A DNA stretch of 64,000 bases from Thozetella sp. PMI_491 (GCA_021432635.1 MU270016.1:1684171-1748170); one strand, 5' to 3'; shown: positions 1 to 11,263, counted from the stretch's first letter. A program made the numbers and translations. Notes: generated by a model from the sequence alone, not told the origin.

Positions 1-483
1 TTCTGTAAGGATCTCCGGCGTGCTCGCAAGGCACGGCGTGCCTAGGTGGCCAGGGGACGGAGGGAGGGAGGGAGGGCCGGCGGGAGGGCCGGGGGGAGGG
101 CCGGAGGGCCGAACGGAGCTTCCGGGGCCGAATGGGCAGTCTTGATATTAATATTGGATTTTTACTATATTTTTACTCGTCTCAAAACGCTCAAAAACGC
201 ACTCTTTCCATTTACACTGCGTTTTTAGCTGTGCTCCGTGGCCGCTGGCCCCCTGAGTATGGATTTCCCATATATAACCCTAACCCTTACAGTGGACATA
301 GTGAGGTATTTACGGTTGGGCTGATTGGGGGCCGATTTAGCGTGTGGATCTGGATCAGCCAGCTGATCAGCCATACTAATTGAGCCGTGGATATCCCCCT
401 GGTCAACCTCCAATCCGCCCGTCCTCCGATCCAATGCCAGCGGTACGGGCTTGGATTCTGCTCGAAAATCGGCCAAACCCGCC
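1..483. other. Intergenic, left edge
   Basis: No convincing gene. It holds a G-rich low-complexity block (listed separately) and, near 274-290, two telomere-like hexamers (CCCTAA then CCCTTA). Two units are too few to call an interstitial telomere tract. The rest is probably the promoter and 5' UTR of the next gene. Confidence 0.5.
58..117 (+). repeat. G-rich GGAGGG/GGCCGG low-complexity tract
   Basis: Imperfect tandem copies of GGAGGG and GGAGGGCCGG follow each other for about 60 bases. The many G-runs of three or more could form a G-quadruplex. Open frames across it read as Gly/Arg low-complexity sequence and are not genes. Confidence 0.7.
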
Positions 484-2256
484 ATGTCGGGAATTGAGGT
501 CGTCGGCGTTGTTCTGCAGGCCATCCCAGTTGCGATAGAGACCCTCAAGAAGTACAACGAGGCGATCGGCGAGGTCAAGCGGTGGATCAGATACAAAAAG
601 GAGGCCCAGAGCCTGATCCGCACGCTCGAGAACGAGAGACTGAGACTCGAGAATGCATACGAGAAGCTGCTCATCGGCATCGTGCCGCCGTCGCTGATCG
701 AGGCCATGATCGCCGATCCAGGCGGCCCGCTCTGGAAAGCCGACGACATCCAGAGGAAGGTGCGGGCCCGGCTCTGGCGGTCGCACAAGCGGTTCGAGGA
801 AGTCACCAACGAGATCTGTGGCGCCATGAGCGAGTTCGAGGCAAAGATCGCTCCGCTGGCCGAGCCTGGCCGCAGAGTCTCGCCGTTCAAGCGCACTTCC
901 TTCACGCTCAGCCGCGCTGACTTTGCGCACGAGATGGAGACCATCAAGGACGGCATCACCAGCATTGAGCAAATGACCATGCAGAATATCGAGCTGGAGC
1001 CGGCCCGTCGGGTGCGCTCCCAAGCCCGCTTTTTGAACATCTTCCGCGACGTGTCGAGGAGCCTGTTCCACGCGCTCTGCTCCGGCCTGGGCTGCAAGGG
1101 CACGCACGACATCAGCCTGAGGCTCGAGTCTCGGTCGGCCGACGACGTCAGCCCAGGATATGCCGACGAAGAGATCATGCAAGACATCTCTTTTCGGTTG
1201 GTGTTCTCTACAAACGACGGCGACACCCACGAGAGCAGCTGCTGGGAAGAGGTGATCGTGAAGATGGCCCCGCCACAGAGCAAAGAGCCGGTCTTGCCAG
1301 CGACCGTCGCCTTGCCCCCTCCTAAACCGCATTCTGATCCCGCGCAAGCAAACAGTTCCAAGGGGATGAGAATGAAAGCAGTCAGTTTCGGCATCTCAAG
1401 TTCATCCATTTCGTCCGTCACTACGGTCGTTGCGACTCGGGTTGACCCGACAGACACCGGCATGCAGAGTTCTCCGTCGAGCCTGACGATGGGCATTGCC
1501 GGCATACGCCTCTCTAACTTAGGTATCACCATGAACCTCTGTGAGAAGCTGAGAAAGGCACACAAGCAAAAGGAGGTCGATAGTTATGGCACTATAGCAG
1601 ACCATACTGCGTATGTCCCCAGACGGTACGCCGTGTACCCGGCTCCGTCACCCATGGGCCGAGGCGACGGGAGTGCCCAGTCAACGGTGTCTTTGAGAGA
1701 CATGTTGGAGCATAGCCCACCACCGCTGTACGTTCGCCTTAAACTCGCCGCCGTCATCTCCTCGAGCGTGCTTCAGCTCCACAGCACGCCGTGGCTCTCT
1801 GAGCCCCTCAGCAGCACACACATCCTCCTCCAGCAAGAAAACTATCCGCTGCACGGCCACGCCTTTGTCGCCAAGAAGGTGCCGGACTGCGATACCCCAC
1901 CAATAGCTTTAGCTCCAGGCGATCCAGCCCACATGCTACGCAATCCGACACTCTTATATCTTGGCATTGTGCTCATCGAGCTCATCCTTGGGCAACCCTT
2001 CGACTCGCTTCGTCCGAAGCACCAGGACGAAAATCCGCTCTTCGCGGGCTCGAGCGTGCTGGCCGACTTCATGGCTGCCCAGAAACTGCTTCAGCAGATC
2101 CGGCAGACAAGCGCCAACTACGGCAGCGCTGTCAGTCGTTGCATCCATAGTGACTTCGGCGGCGGCAAGGCTCGTGACTTAAACGACGAAGACTTCAGGC
2201 AGGAAGTATACTCTAGCGTCGTTGCCTTGATTGAAAAGGATTTGGAAAATGCCTGA
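484..2256 (+). CDS. DUF7580-like fungal protein
   Basis: Single-exon gene of 590 residues. The start is the first ATG of the frame (MSGIEVVGVVLQ); upstream in-frame codons lack an ATG. The N-terminal half is alpha-helical and charged, beginning with the short hydrophobic stretch typical of fungal proteins that carry DUF7580 or a prion-inhibition/HeLo-like region. The C-terminal third (about residues 410-590) contains YVRLKLAAVISSSVLQLHSTPWL followed by PTLLYLGIVLIELILGQ, which I recognise as the DUF7580 pattern, a degenerate kinase-fold-like region. The biochemical role is unknown; relatives often sit near HET and NLR-type genes, which suggests non-self recognition or cell death, but that is inference. 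A long antisense frame (225-1565) is a shadow. Confidence 0.8.
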   Translation: MSGIEVVGVVLQAIPVAIETLKKYNEAIGEVKRWIRYKKEAQSLIRTLENERLRLENAYEKLLIGIVPPSLIEAMIADPGGPLWKADDIQRKVRARLWRSHKRFEEVTNEICGAMSEFEAKIAPLAEPGRRVSPFKRTSFTLSRADFAHEMETIKDGITSIEQMTMQNIELEPARRVRSQARFLNIFRDVSRSLFHALCSGLGCKGTHDISLRLESRSADDVSPGYADEEIMQDISFRLVFSTNDGDTHESSCWEEVIVKMAPPQSKEPVLPATVALPPPKPHSDPAQANSSKGMRMKAVSFGISSSSISSVTTVVATRVDPTDTGMQSSPSSLTMGIAGIRLSNLGITMNLCEKLRKAHKQKEVDSYGTIADHTAYVPRRYAVYPAPSPMGRGDGSAQSTVSLRDMLEHSPPPLYVRLKLAAVISSSVLQLHSTPWLSEPLSSTHILLQQENYPLHGHAFVAKKVPDCDTPPIALAPGDPAHMLRNPTLLYLGIVLIELILGQPFDSLRPKHQDENPLFAGSSVLADFMAAQKLLQQIRQTSANYGSAVSRCIHSDFGGGKARDLNDEDFRQEVYSSVVALIEKDLENA

Positions 2257-3102
2257 TAGAGTTAGTGAATAGTGTGGTAACAGGACAGACAAAGACGCGA
2301 GACTGTAAATAGTACTGAATACTGTCGAGAAGCCTAGCCCCACTAGATCGACAATTGCCAAGATGCCGCGGGAAAAACGATCGAGGCACGGGAGTGAGTG
2401 GCACGATTGGTCCACGCTGTGGCGTACCAGGGATGGAGTTAACCTTTCCTATCGGGCGTGTTGGCGTAGGATGCCCGAGCTTGGTACCTCAGCGACGGAC
2501 GTGAATGCTGAACGTAAATACCTAAGTATATAAATGTAACAGTCAATTCAATCACATCGCCGATCCTCGCATTATTGCTTGGAAAGGTACTTTATTTGCG
2601 CACGCAGGCATCTTGGCATGTAGTACCGTACATGGCAAGGCAAGGGAAATAGCTCTTTCTACAGATCTCTGTTGTTAAAATTTAAGTAAATAATAGAAAA
2701 TATACTTACAAAAAGTTGTTTTATCCGGACTTTGGTATATTACTAAAATAGGAACATCATAAATAAGGCCTGTAAGGTCTAGTAGGTTGACAAGCTCCTG
2801 ATCTCGCTAGAATCTCTGATTTGCAGGCCGAGGGCTGAGCGACGGGCTCTTCTACGCTCGAAGCCCGATCGATATCAACTTTCAAAGATGTTTTTCAATC
2901 CAAATGATACTTAATTAATGGTTATGCTTAACTACTAGCTCCCTTTATTTGGGATAACCTTTTAGCCCTACACTTTTCCCATACCTCTGGTGGGGTCCAT
3001 CCCAGTGGCCTCTGGGTTTAGTTATGTGGTTGTATCGAAAGGTTTACCGCCTCTATTTCTGGTGGTCTCAACCTGCTGCCTCGTACTTGGCCGGGACATG
3101 TG
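2257..3102. other. AT-rich intergenic
   Basis: The sequence from about 2500 to 2960 is strongly AT-rich, with runs such as repeated TTAAT and ATAAA, consistent with RIP-eroded DNA. I see no gene before the ATPase relic that follows. Confidence 0.5.
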
Positions 3103-3313
3103 TGCTCGTTTGACTTGATAGGCGGTAAAGGCAACAAACGCCCTCTTCATTCTCCTCCACACCGGTCCGGGCACAGGGAAGACGTTGACAGCTGAAAGGG
3201 TTACAGAAATTTTAGCGGACTGTAGACTCCCTAGAGCACTCGACCGATTCACGTCAACATGTAGTGCACGAATCTTGGTAGAGAGTAAGCCAACAATGTT
3301 TAGCCATATTTAG
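3103..3313 (+). pseudogene. Relic of an AAA-type ATPase (Walker A fragment)
   Basis: Two adjacent plus frames carry pieces of one AAA-ATPase motif. From 3103 one frame reads CSFDLIGGKGNK. From 3122 the next frame reads ALFILLHTGPGTGKTLTAE and continues to a stop at 3311-3313. GPGTGKT is a good P-loop, and the order FDxxxGKGxG, then LLHGPPGTGKTxTAE, is that of fungal AAA ATPases. The pieces need a frameshift to join. No Walker B, sensor or upstream body is visible, and stops lie just before 3122. I read this as a short remnant of a decayed gene or duplicated segment. The minus-strand open frame across it (3022-3252) is its shadow. Confidence 0.55.
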
Positions 3314-3334
3314 AAGTTTCCTCTATATACCCAT

Positions 3335-6300
3335 TTACTGAGTGTTTGGGGATGGCGTAGCCTGCGGCAACCCCACCTTGAGCCACTGATGAGATGTCCC
3401 GAGCACACTTGCTTCGGGCTTGGAGAAGGAGTCAGACGGCGTTGGTGACGGCACCGGTGCAGACCTAGGCTTGCTGCTCTGCAGGTGGTAGGGCTGAAGG
3501 CCAAGTTGCTGCTGCTCTTCCTCGCAGTTGTGACTAAGGCACCGCAGCAGGCCAAACATGTCCCATAGCTCCTCATCGGTGGCTGGGCGCGGCGTGTTCG
3601 AATTCGGGTCGTTGACCATGATCGATTCTGGGTCCATGTCGCTTGGAAACCGTTCCAGGTCATACTCCGACCAGTCAGTGTCTTCTTCCACAACATTTAG
3701 GATCCGGACTGAGCGCTTCTCCTCGCTACGGACGGCCCGTCGCTTTTTTTCGTCGATGGGGCCATCGTCCAAATTGAGGCCGGCGGCATCTGGGGCAGTT
3801 CGCTGAGGATTGATCAATTCTGGCGGAATGGTGCCGATATAGCGTTCGGGGTTGCGGCCCTGGCCGCGGTACCACTCATCATTGATTAGGAGAGCAAAGC
3901 CAGGGTCGATTGTGACAAGCTCGGGCTGACACTCATTATTATCCAGCCCGTCGTCTGTCCACGGCAGATTGGCAAACTCCATGCTCATGCAAGGGATGGT
4001 GACGGTGGTGTAAACGGTGTTGGTGCAGATACGGTCTGCGTCCGGACTGCGGCCGAGAATAGTCGTAGAGTGTACGTCGGCGATGGCAGGACATACGCCG
4101 CGAAACATGGAACCGGCTCCGGTGTTGTCTGAGGCAGGGATAAAACGGAGATATTGGAATCCCGAGTTGTCCATGACGGCGGGAGGGTATTCGTCGCGCT
4201 GGCACTGGTTGTATCCGCGATACGGGGGTAGATTTGGAACCCATTCACGCCATTCCCAGTGGTGCTGAAGGTTCCAAATGTTCGGTAGAGTCCGTACAGG
4301 GGCCTTTACACGCGAGCAGGTAATGGCGTGCGCACCAAACCGCGAGTAAACAGAGCTGTAGTGGTAGCATGCCTGCGTCCTACAGAACAGGGATGGTAAG
4401 CATGGGTCTTGCGAGAAACCACAAAAAAAAGGAAAAAAAAAAAGAGGATGAGAGCGTCAGAGCTGCTAACGTTAGACGAAACACAGTCCCTGATAGTACC
4501 TACCAGCGCAGGCCATCGCAAACCTTAGTCACAGTTGTGGTATAGACAGTGCTCTCAGACTGCTGACGTTCCACCGTAGCGAGGCAATCGGGAAGAGTCT
4601 GCTGCACTGCCGGCTTTACTGTATTGTAGTTCACAGGGGCGAAACTGTAGCTATTGATGATTTTGCCCGGCTCCGGGTCCCAATACCCGGGGACTTGAAC
4701 AGGAATGAGTCCGTTGCCGGGAAGCGCCGAGCCATCTGCCCAAGCGCACTCCTGACGCGTCGCATAGTAGTCTAGAACGGGCGCAAGGGCACTAGCATTG
4801 GACACGGTCGGGGCGAGGCCGCCCGACAGCAGCGAGCCCACCGTGCTGGCTGCACAAGGCTCGAGATAGTAGTAGGAAGCGTGAATCCCGGTGCAGCAGA
4901 AGCTGGAATACCCGCCAGGCAAGCACGAGCTCCGAGACCCCGTGGGCCAGGAGTTCTGAGTGACGAGGAAGTTCCGGTCGGAACATGTCCCCTGGCAGCC
5001 ACCTGGCATGTTCTGCCAGCCGCAGTCGTAGGAAGCGTCTACATCCGACTCGATGCAAAGCGCGCGGGAGCTGCCGTAGCCGCCCCCGACACAGGCGTCC
5101 CCGATGACGGTGGAGGAGTCAAAGTCGAATACTTTGCCGGCGCCTGCGGTGAGCATGTTGTAGCCCGTAGGGCATGACGGTATCATCATGCACGCGGTCC
5201 AGAATACAATGAGCCCGATCGCCGTCTGCTTGGACGACGTGCTGACGATGTCGCGTACCAAGGGAAGGGTCAGCGAATCGCCACCCCAGCTCTCCTGGAG
5301 GCCCGTGAGGCCGGTGCTGTAGAGAGCCAGTGCCGAGGCCGACGAGCCCGCATCGTCGAGATCGAGCGCCCACACCATGACACCGCCGAGGCAGAGGCGA
5401 GCAGCAAACTCTTGCTTAAGCCTAAAGGTGTCGGCGTCGTCGTACGAGACCCACTGGTTGCCTCCCCAAGTGATCCACTTGACACCGGCTTCAATGTCCA
5501 AGGTCGGCGTCAAGCCATACTCCGCGATGATATTGGCGATCTCGACGTCAGAGAGAATCCCTGCTGTGCCCGTACAGGGGCCCGGGTCGCCACCGCTGGT
5601 AAAGGGGCAGTCGACTGTGTTACAGGTCGGGTCGGCCAGGGTGAAGGAACGGCCGTAGAAGGCGAGGCCAAGGACCACCTTGGCGGGGGAGATGTTGTTG
5701 CGCCAGAGCAGTTCCAAGCCTTGAGCGATTTCGGTCAGGTTGGTGTGCGGCTGCACAATGGCGGCGGTGTATGCGCTCTGCCCGTCCCAGGTGCCGTGGA
5801 TGTCGTAGCTCATGAAGTTGAACCAGTCCACGTAAGGCTCCATTCCCTTGAGGTCAAACCCTCGCATGTACCAGTAGGAGGACGGAAGCGTGGCGGTCAA
5901 TCCGTACTGACCGTTAAATGCCGTCTTCATCTCCTTCAGGAACAAAGCGAAATTGGCCGTATCGGCAGCGACTCCACCTCTGTCGGGAGCAGCTGGGTAC
6001 TCCCAATCCATATCAACGCCGTCGAATCCATAGGACTGGATGTATTTACAGCAGTCAGCAACTTGGCAGCGGCTCAGACAATAAGTCCACTCGACTCGCA
6101 CTCACATCCATGAATCGCAGCACTGAGGAGATAAATGTCGCACGGCTAGCTGCCGTGGCAACCATATTTGAGAACATGGTTGCTCCAGCATCCCAGCCAC
6201 CCACAGAAATGAACACTTTCAAAGCGCGGTTCTGCTGCTTCAGACTGGTGACGCGGGAATACATCTCGATGTCGTATGGGTTCATAGCTGCAATTTGGTT

Positions 6301-7308
6301 GTCAGAACCAATCACAGCAAAGGCGAAGTTGATGTGCGTCCAGAGCTGTGGATTGATGTACTCCGGCTGCCAGGTGTCGCAAGACCGTTTGGTACTCCAG
6401 CTCTCAAAGTAGCCAATTCGCCGACCCGACCCTGTCTGGGTGATGCTGCAGGACCTACTCAACGTTAGCCCCTTGCGTAGTGTGGAAGGGAAAAGAACAC
6501 AAGTGGCAAACACACGGTGTAACGACAACATCGCAGCCGCTCGTGCAGCCAGATCCGCAGAAGCCAGGCGTGGTGCCGCAGAAGCCATATTCGCTACAGC
6601 ATACGTTTAACGGGCATAGGGCATGTCCTGGTGCAGCATACTCTGTAGGGGTGCGTCTTAAAGTCAGCCGACGATCGACAGAGAGCAGAGTCCGGAGTCT
6701 AGGCAACATACGTCCGCACTCAGAAACTGCATTGCAACTATTGGTGCAGTTGCCAGCGCCGCAATACGCTGGTCCAAAGCCACAATTGCCACTAGTTGCT
6801 GGGATTTGGAATTCTCATTAGTTGGAAGGAGATGTTTCTCTCTCGTATCGTACCGTAAAGTGTATCACTTACAGCAGCATCCTGTAGTGCACAGGGTATT
6901 TCCCGGCGCGGCATACGCTATCCACACGCGTTGACAATTAGCATGCCATCTTTGCAAGCAAGCCTCTTGGTATGGGCCACCCACGTCCGCACTGGGCGAC
7001 TGCGTCGCAATTGTTGGTGCAGTTACCCGCGCCGCAATACTCAGGCCCAAAGCCGCAGTACCCACTGGTTGCTATTCCGTTGCCACCCCAATTAGTAGAA
7101 GAGACCACATGTTCCAAGCTTGTGGCAACAGGACATGCTACCTACAACAGCATCCTGTTTCGCAGGGAACCGTCGAAGAGCATTGGCCCATCGTGCTTGC
7201 ATGCGGCCGAAATCGGGATGCGCGTTGTGCTTTCCTTGAAACTGTAGCGAGCAGAGCTCGTCCTTTGCATAGAGTACCCGTCTGTGTACTTATAATTGTG
7301 CCTGCCAT
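3335..7308 (-). CDS. GH18 class V (subgroup C-like) chitinase with three chitin-binding type 1 domains
   Basis: Endochitinase for chitin hydrolysis. My model has eight exons with introns at 7065-7141, 6918-6984, 6792-6868, 6643-6711, 6455-6515, 6036-6105 and 4380-4503, giving a continuous 1142-residue frame. Domains in order: three ChtBD1 modules (for example [19 protein letters not shown], about 6520-6640), then the GH18 barrel with ISVGGW and the catalytic motif [11 protein letters not shown] (about 6000-6030, catalytic Glu in DWE), then a Cys-rich C-terminal region typical of long fungal subgroup C chitinases, with [11 protein letters not shown] near 4190. It is divergent from a LysM gene, the known arrangement of subgroup C chitinases (TAC6/TAL6 in Trichoderma). 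Odd: the first ATG in frame (7308) gives no signal peptide and no LysM domain, although family members normally have both. An upstream in-frame stop precedes it, so the 5' end is lost, spliced from elsewhere, or degraded. Confidence 0.85.
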
Positions 7309-7957
7309 GTACTTTGACTATAGTCCGTCCCAACTTGGCTAGGAGGTTAGACGGGTGCAGACTAGCTAGTTGGGCCTCGGTCCTCGTCTTGGTCCCCCGT
7401 CTTGGCCCCCCGGCTTGGCCCCCCCGGCTTGGCCCCCAACTTCCGTCTTGGCCCGTGGCTTCCGCGTGACTCCCAGTATTCGCCCGAGCCCGAGATTATA
7501 TCCGTCAAAAGCTGACGATTACTAGGCCCTTTGAGGCTTACCGTCGTGGACCTATCGTCAATATTTGGTACCAACAGCATATTTAATATCGCCAAAAAAG
7601 CCCACCGCCAGCAGCATCACCGCTTTCTGTTGGTGAGAATACCCCGTCTCGGTAGCATTACTCCTATCTGTTGGTGAACCCAAGCATTGAGAAACCTGGG
7701 CATGGAACCGCCTAGCTTCCGCATCTGCTTGCTGAATGCTCCGGTGAATATTCGTGGCAATCAAAATCGATAGTCTCATGTATCATCCCGTTTCTAATGG
7801 CGATATTATGCGCAATGGTCAAGGAACTTTGTCTATCGCGAGACATAGGGGGCACCGTAATTGTCTATCACCTCCCATCGACCCTTTCCTAGCTTCTATG
7901 GCCCTTCTCTAGTTGTAGAACGAAGCTGCCAACTCCCATACTCAATCTCAGTCGACG
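7309..7957. promoter_or_regulatory. Shared intergenic region between divergent chitinase and LysM genes
   Basis: About 650 bases separate the two divergent genes. It must hold the LysM gene promoter and the 5' region of the chitinase. I searched the minus strand here for a signal peptide or LysM exon for the chitinase and found none. A C-rich tandem repeat lies inside (7378-7455). Confidence 0.5.
7378..7455 (+). repeat. CTTGGCCCCC minisatellite-like tract
   Basis: About six imperfect copies of a 10-16 base unit with core CTTGG(C/T)CCC, spaced by CGT, CCGG or AACTTCCGT. The unit is strand-asymmetric (C-rich on plus). Confidence 0.7.
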
Positions 7958-10540
7958 ATGGCTCTCGTTCAAGCCTTTGTTCCTTTCCTCTGTCTAGTGG
8001 CGTTGCTGTTACAGTCTGATGGCGTGGCGGCTCAGTCACAGTTTTGGAATGGGCTTCAGAAAGCAGTACTGTTGCCCAAAGTCAGTGATGCGTGCGACGC
8101 GGCGCTCAACACCACCATCAACTGCCCGGCAAATCTGATCCAACTGATCACATACTCGATGCAAATGGTCGGCTGGAATGAGACCGGTCTCGGCCTGGTC
8201 TGCAGCGCCGAGTGTGAGGCTAGTTTCCCGAACTTTGCTGCGGCCGTGTCAGCGAACTGCGGCTCCGCGCAGGACTCCATCAACTTCAACAGCCAGAACA
8301 TGTCGCTGTCGGAGCTGGGTCCTTTTCTATCGTACAAGTACGACCTTCTCTGCAGGCGGGACTCGGCTACGCAAGATCTCTGTTTGTTTGTAGAGGACGC
8401 ATGGAATATCGCCGAGCTAGATGCCCAAGGGAGCGCCACTTGGCCGCAGCACACGGAGAAGTGTTATTTCGATCCTGCGTCGGGCGCCTGGGAGTACATG
8501 GTGGATGAGAACGGCACCTGTATCGACATATTTGAGGACACTGAGCCGTACGTGACCGACATTTCTGGATCCGGACCCTTTGCAAGTCTGGCGTACTGGT
8601 CTACGCAGTTTACCGGGGCCAAGTCGGGGACGGGCACCAACTGGGGCTGGCCCACACCGTTGGCTTTTGACGAATACCCCTTGGAGATCCAGTGCTCCAG
8701 TTGCTTCCTCAGCCGGCTGCAGGTTGGCTACGGGAGCAGGTTCGGCCCGGCCTGGGACGAGATCACAGAGCAAACTTGGCAGAACATCAAAATGAACTGC
8801 GGTCTCACATCGACCATAGCCCCGGCCAATAACCTCACTGGCAAGGGGTTTGAGAGCTTCCAGAAGTATCTAGCGGAAAGCCAGACGCCTCGGGATCTCA
8901 GCAGTTGTCCCCAGACCATCGAAGTTACGGGGTCCGCACAGTATTCTTGTAACACGTTTGCCCTCGAGTATTCTGTCTCTACCGCCGCCATCCGTACCTT
9001 CAACCCTGGAATGTGTGGCAGTTACAATAGTCTTTTCAACACGACCGTCTGCGCACCCGATGCTTGCCGAGTCGCGGTGGTTCCAGAGCAGACCAACCTC
9101 AGAGGTCTGCTGATTAGCTATACTAACTTTACGGCCACACAGTTCCGCAATTGGAACTGGTATATCAACAGCGAGGTCATCCGTGCCGGCGATACCGTCT
9201 GTGTTGGTCCGCTTGACGGGCTGTATATCCCTTCCGTGGCTCCCGTGCCGAGTCCCACCATATACACTACCACGGCGATCCCGGCGTCTCCTACTGACCC
9301 AGCAACCATCCATAACTGTGGCTTTTACTACCCATGGCAATCCAACGACACCTGCACGGAAGTGTGCCTGCGTTTTCAGATATCCTTCTCGCAGCTGATA
9401 AACATGAACCCCGAAATCGACACGACCTGTTCAAACGTGGTCGTCGGTCACAGCTACTGGTGAGCACCATCCACCCTTGAGCCGAAGCATCAATGGAAGC
9501 ACGTTATCAAACATTTGTGTCGGCACTAATTCCCGTCCACAGTATCGCGCCTGTCAACGGCACCACCGTCACTCCTGTCACTACCACTACGCTCGGCCCT
9601 AGCCTCACAACACACATTTCCTCGTCTACATCACACACATCTGGAAGCAGTACCACAACAAAAGCCCCTGTCCAGACCGGTGTAACGCCGTCTCCGGACG
9701 GGACGTGTGGCCCTGGAAGTAGTGGAGCCTATACCTGCCTTGGATCGAAGTACGACGGGTGCTGCTCTGTCTTTGGCTACTGGTAGGACCCGAGAGGAGA
9801 TGTGACATCCTTCCATCAACTAGACTAACTGCTTGCAGCGGTGGCGATTCAAACTTTTGTGGAGCCGGCTGCCAACCTGGCTTTGGCAACTGTGGCATCC
9901 CTTCGGTCGACGGACGGTGTGGCAATCAGCCCGATGGCCTCTACACATGTACTAACACAAAATACGGTGGCTGCTGCTCGACTTTCGGATATTGGTAGAG
10001 TGATATCCTCCTCTTTACTCGGATTCCATATTAACTATCCCGCAGTGGGAGTGACTCTAATTTCTGCGGTGCGGGCTGCCAAACTAGTTACGGAAACTGT
10101 GGGATTCCTTCAGTTGATGGAACTTGTGGCAGCCCGACCAATGGCCTCTATAGTTGCCTGGGCTCCAAGTATGGCAGCTGTTGTTCTCTATTTGGTTACT
10201 GGTATGTCTGAGAACTTGCTCGATGATGGCTGATTCAAGATGGCTGATGCACTGTCTAGTGGTGGAGACTATGGCTTCTGTGGAGTGGGTTGCCAGCATG
10301 GCTTCGGGTCATGTGGCATCGTCTATCCGGTATCGCCTGATGGTACCTGTGGGGGTACCAGCGCTGGCAAGTATACATGCGACGGTTCGTTGTTTGGCCA
10401 ATGCTGCTCCCAATTCGGCTATTGGTAGGTTCTGTCCAACTTTCACAATCCAGGAGCATGACTGACACATATTTCCTAGTGGCTCGGGTGGGGACTACTG
10501 CGGAGCGAATTGTCAGTCAGCCTTCGGTCTATGCTCATGA
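7958..10540 (+). CDS. Secreted LysM protein with four chitin-binding type 1 domains
   Basis: Six exons: 7958-9459, 9543-9782, 9839-9994, 10046-10201, 10260-10424 and 10480-10540, 759 residues in one frame. The N-terminus (MALVQAFVPFLCLVALLLQS) is a clear signal peptide. The first 300 residues are a Cys-containing secreted region. A degenerate LysM follows near residues 320-375 and a better one near 450-500 (HNCGFYYPWQSNDTCTEVC ... SQLINMNPEIDTTC). After a Thr/Ser-rich linker come four ChtBD1 modules with the CCSxFGYCGG...FCGxGCQ pattern. Every module is split by a phase 2 intron at the same codon (GY-Cys). It lies head-to-head with the chitinase and probably binds chitin outside the cell, protecting the hyphal wall or modulating chitinase action, as proposed for TAL6-type proteins. 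Confidence 0.88.
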
Positions 10541-11263
10541 GTAGGGTAGATGAGGGCGACAGAGGTATTTTGACTCTGGGATATCTTCACCCAAGAGTGT
10601 CTATAGAAAGTCATACTGTATGTCGAGCCAGTTGCAGTGCATCTATAGACTCTGGCTTAACTGCTTGTAGCTCGAGATTAACGGTACGAGCAGCTATGTG
10701 GTTATTCCTATCTAATAGTTAATGGGAGCCTGCGAGACGAGGAAATGCGATGACTGGCGGAAGGCAAAATGGTGTTGAGCAGCCATTGCTCATTCAGCAT
10801 AGGTAAATTATCACGTTCCCCTGTAATCGATGTATGCGACTCAGTAACCGCCTGCTACTGGGCAGGCCGCCAACAAATCTTTGACATGAGATTGCACGTT
10901 TACGGGGTGGCACACGGCACCTTGAATCTACCGCGAATGAGTAACTACCACTATGTAACAACAGAAAATCTACCTAATGTAGGTACCGACCCAATCTCCC
11001 TGGCTGTAACGCTAAGCTACAGAAAGCTAGCGTGCCTGACATGGGCTTATGCAGAGGCACCTCAGGTGACACCTTAGCAGTACAGATTAGGTAGGTTATG
11101 TGTGGTAATTTGCACAGCCAACACAACCCCGCCAAGAAAGAGAAAAGCAGCTGCGTATTCCAATAAATTGGAAAAAAAAAAATCGTTAAATTTCGCGCCT
11201 GGCCTCTACCTCTCCTTTGCCTCTTCTGTTTGTCTCTGCAGTCTCACCCGTGCCCCCGCAATC
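10541..11263. other. Intergenic
   Basis: No gene seen. The last 160 bases contain an A-run (about 11170-11180) and a pyrimidine-rich leader just before the next ATG. An open frame from 11102 joins the next gene in frame but has no supported ATG, so it is probably 5' UTR. Confidence 0.5.

Noticed and set aside
274-290. Telomere-like CCCTAACCCTTA
   Set aside because: Only two units, one imperfect; expected by chance and no long array.
225-1565. 446-codon minus frame
   Set aside because: Antisense to the DUF7580-like gene, whose plus frame has clear domain features; the minus frame shows none and opens in non-coding flank.
6036-6105. Apparent start of the chitinase catalytic frame at 6101
   Set aside because: It lies within an intron; the preceding exon supplies the first GH18 strands (FAVIG, ISVGGW).
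5412-6113. 233-codon plus frame
   Set aside because: Antisense to the GH18 catalytic exon; no recognisable features.
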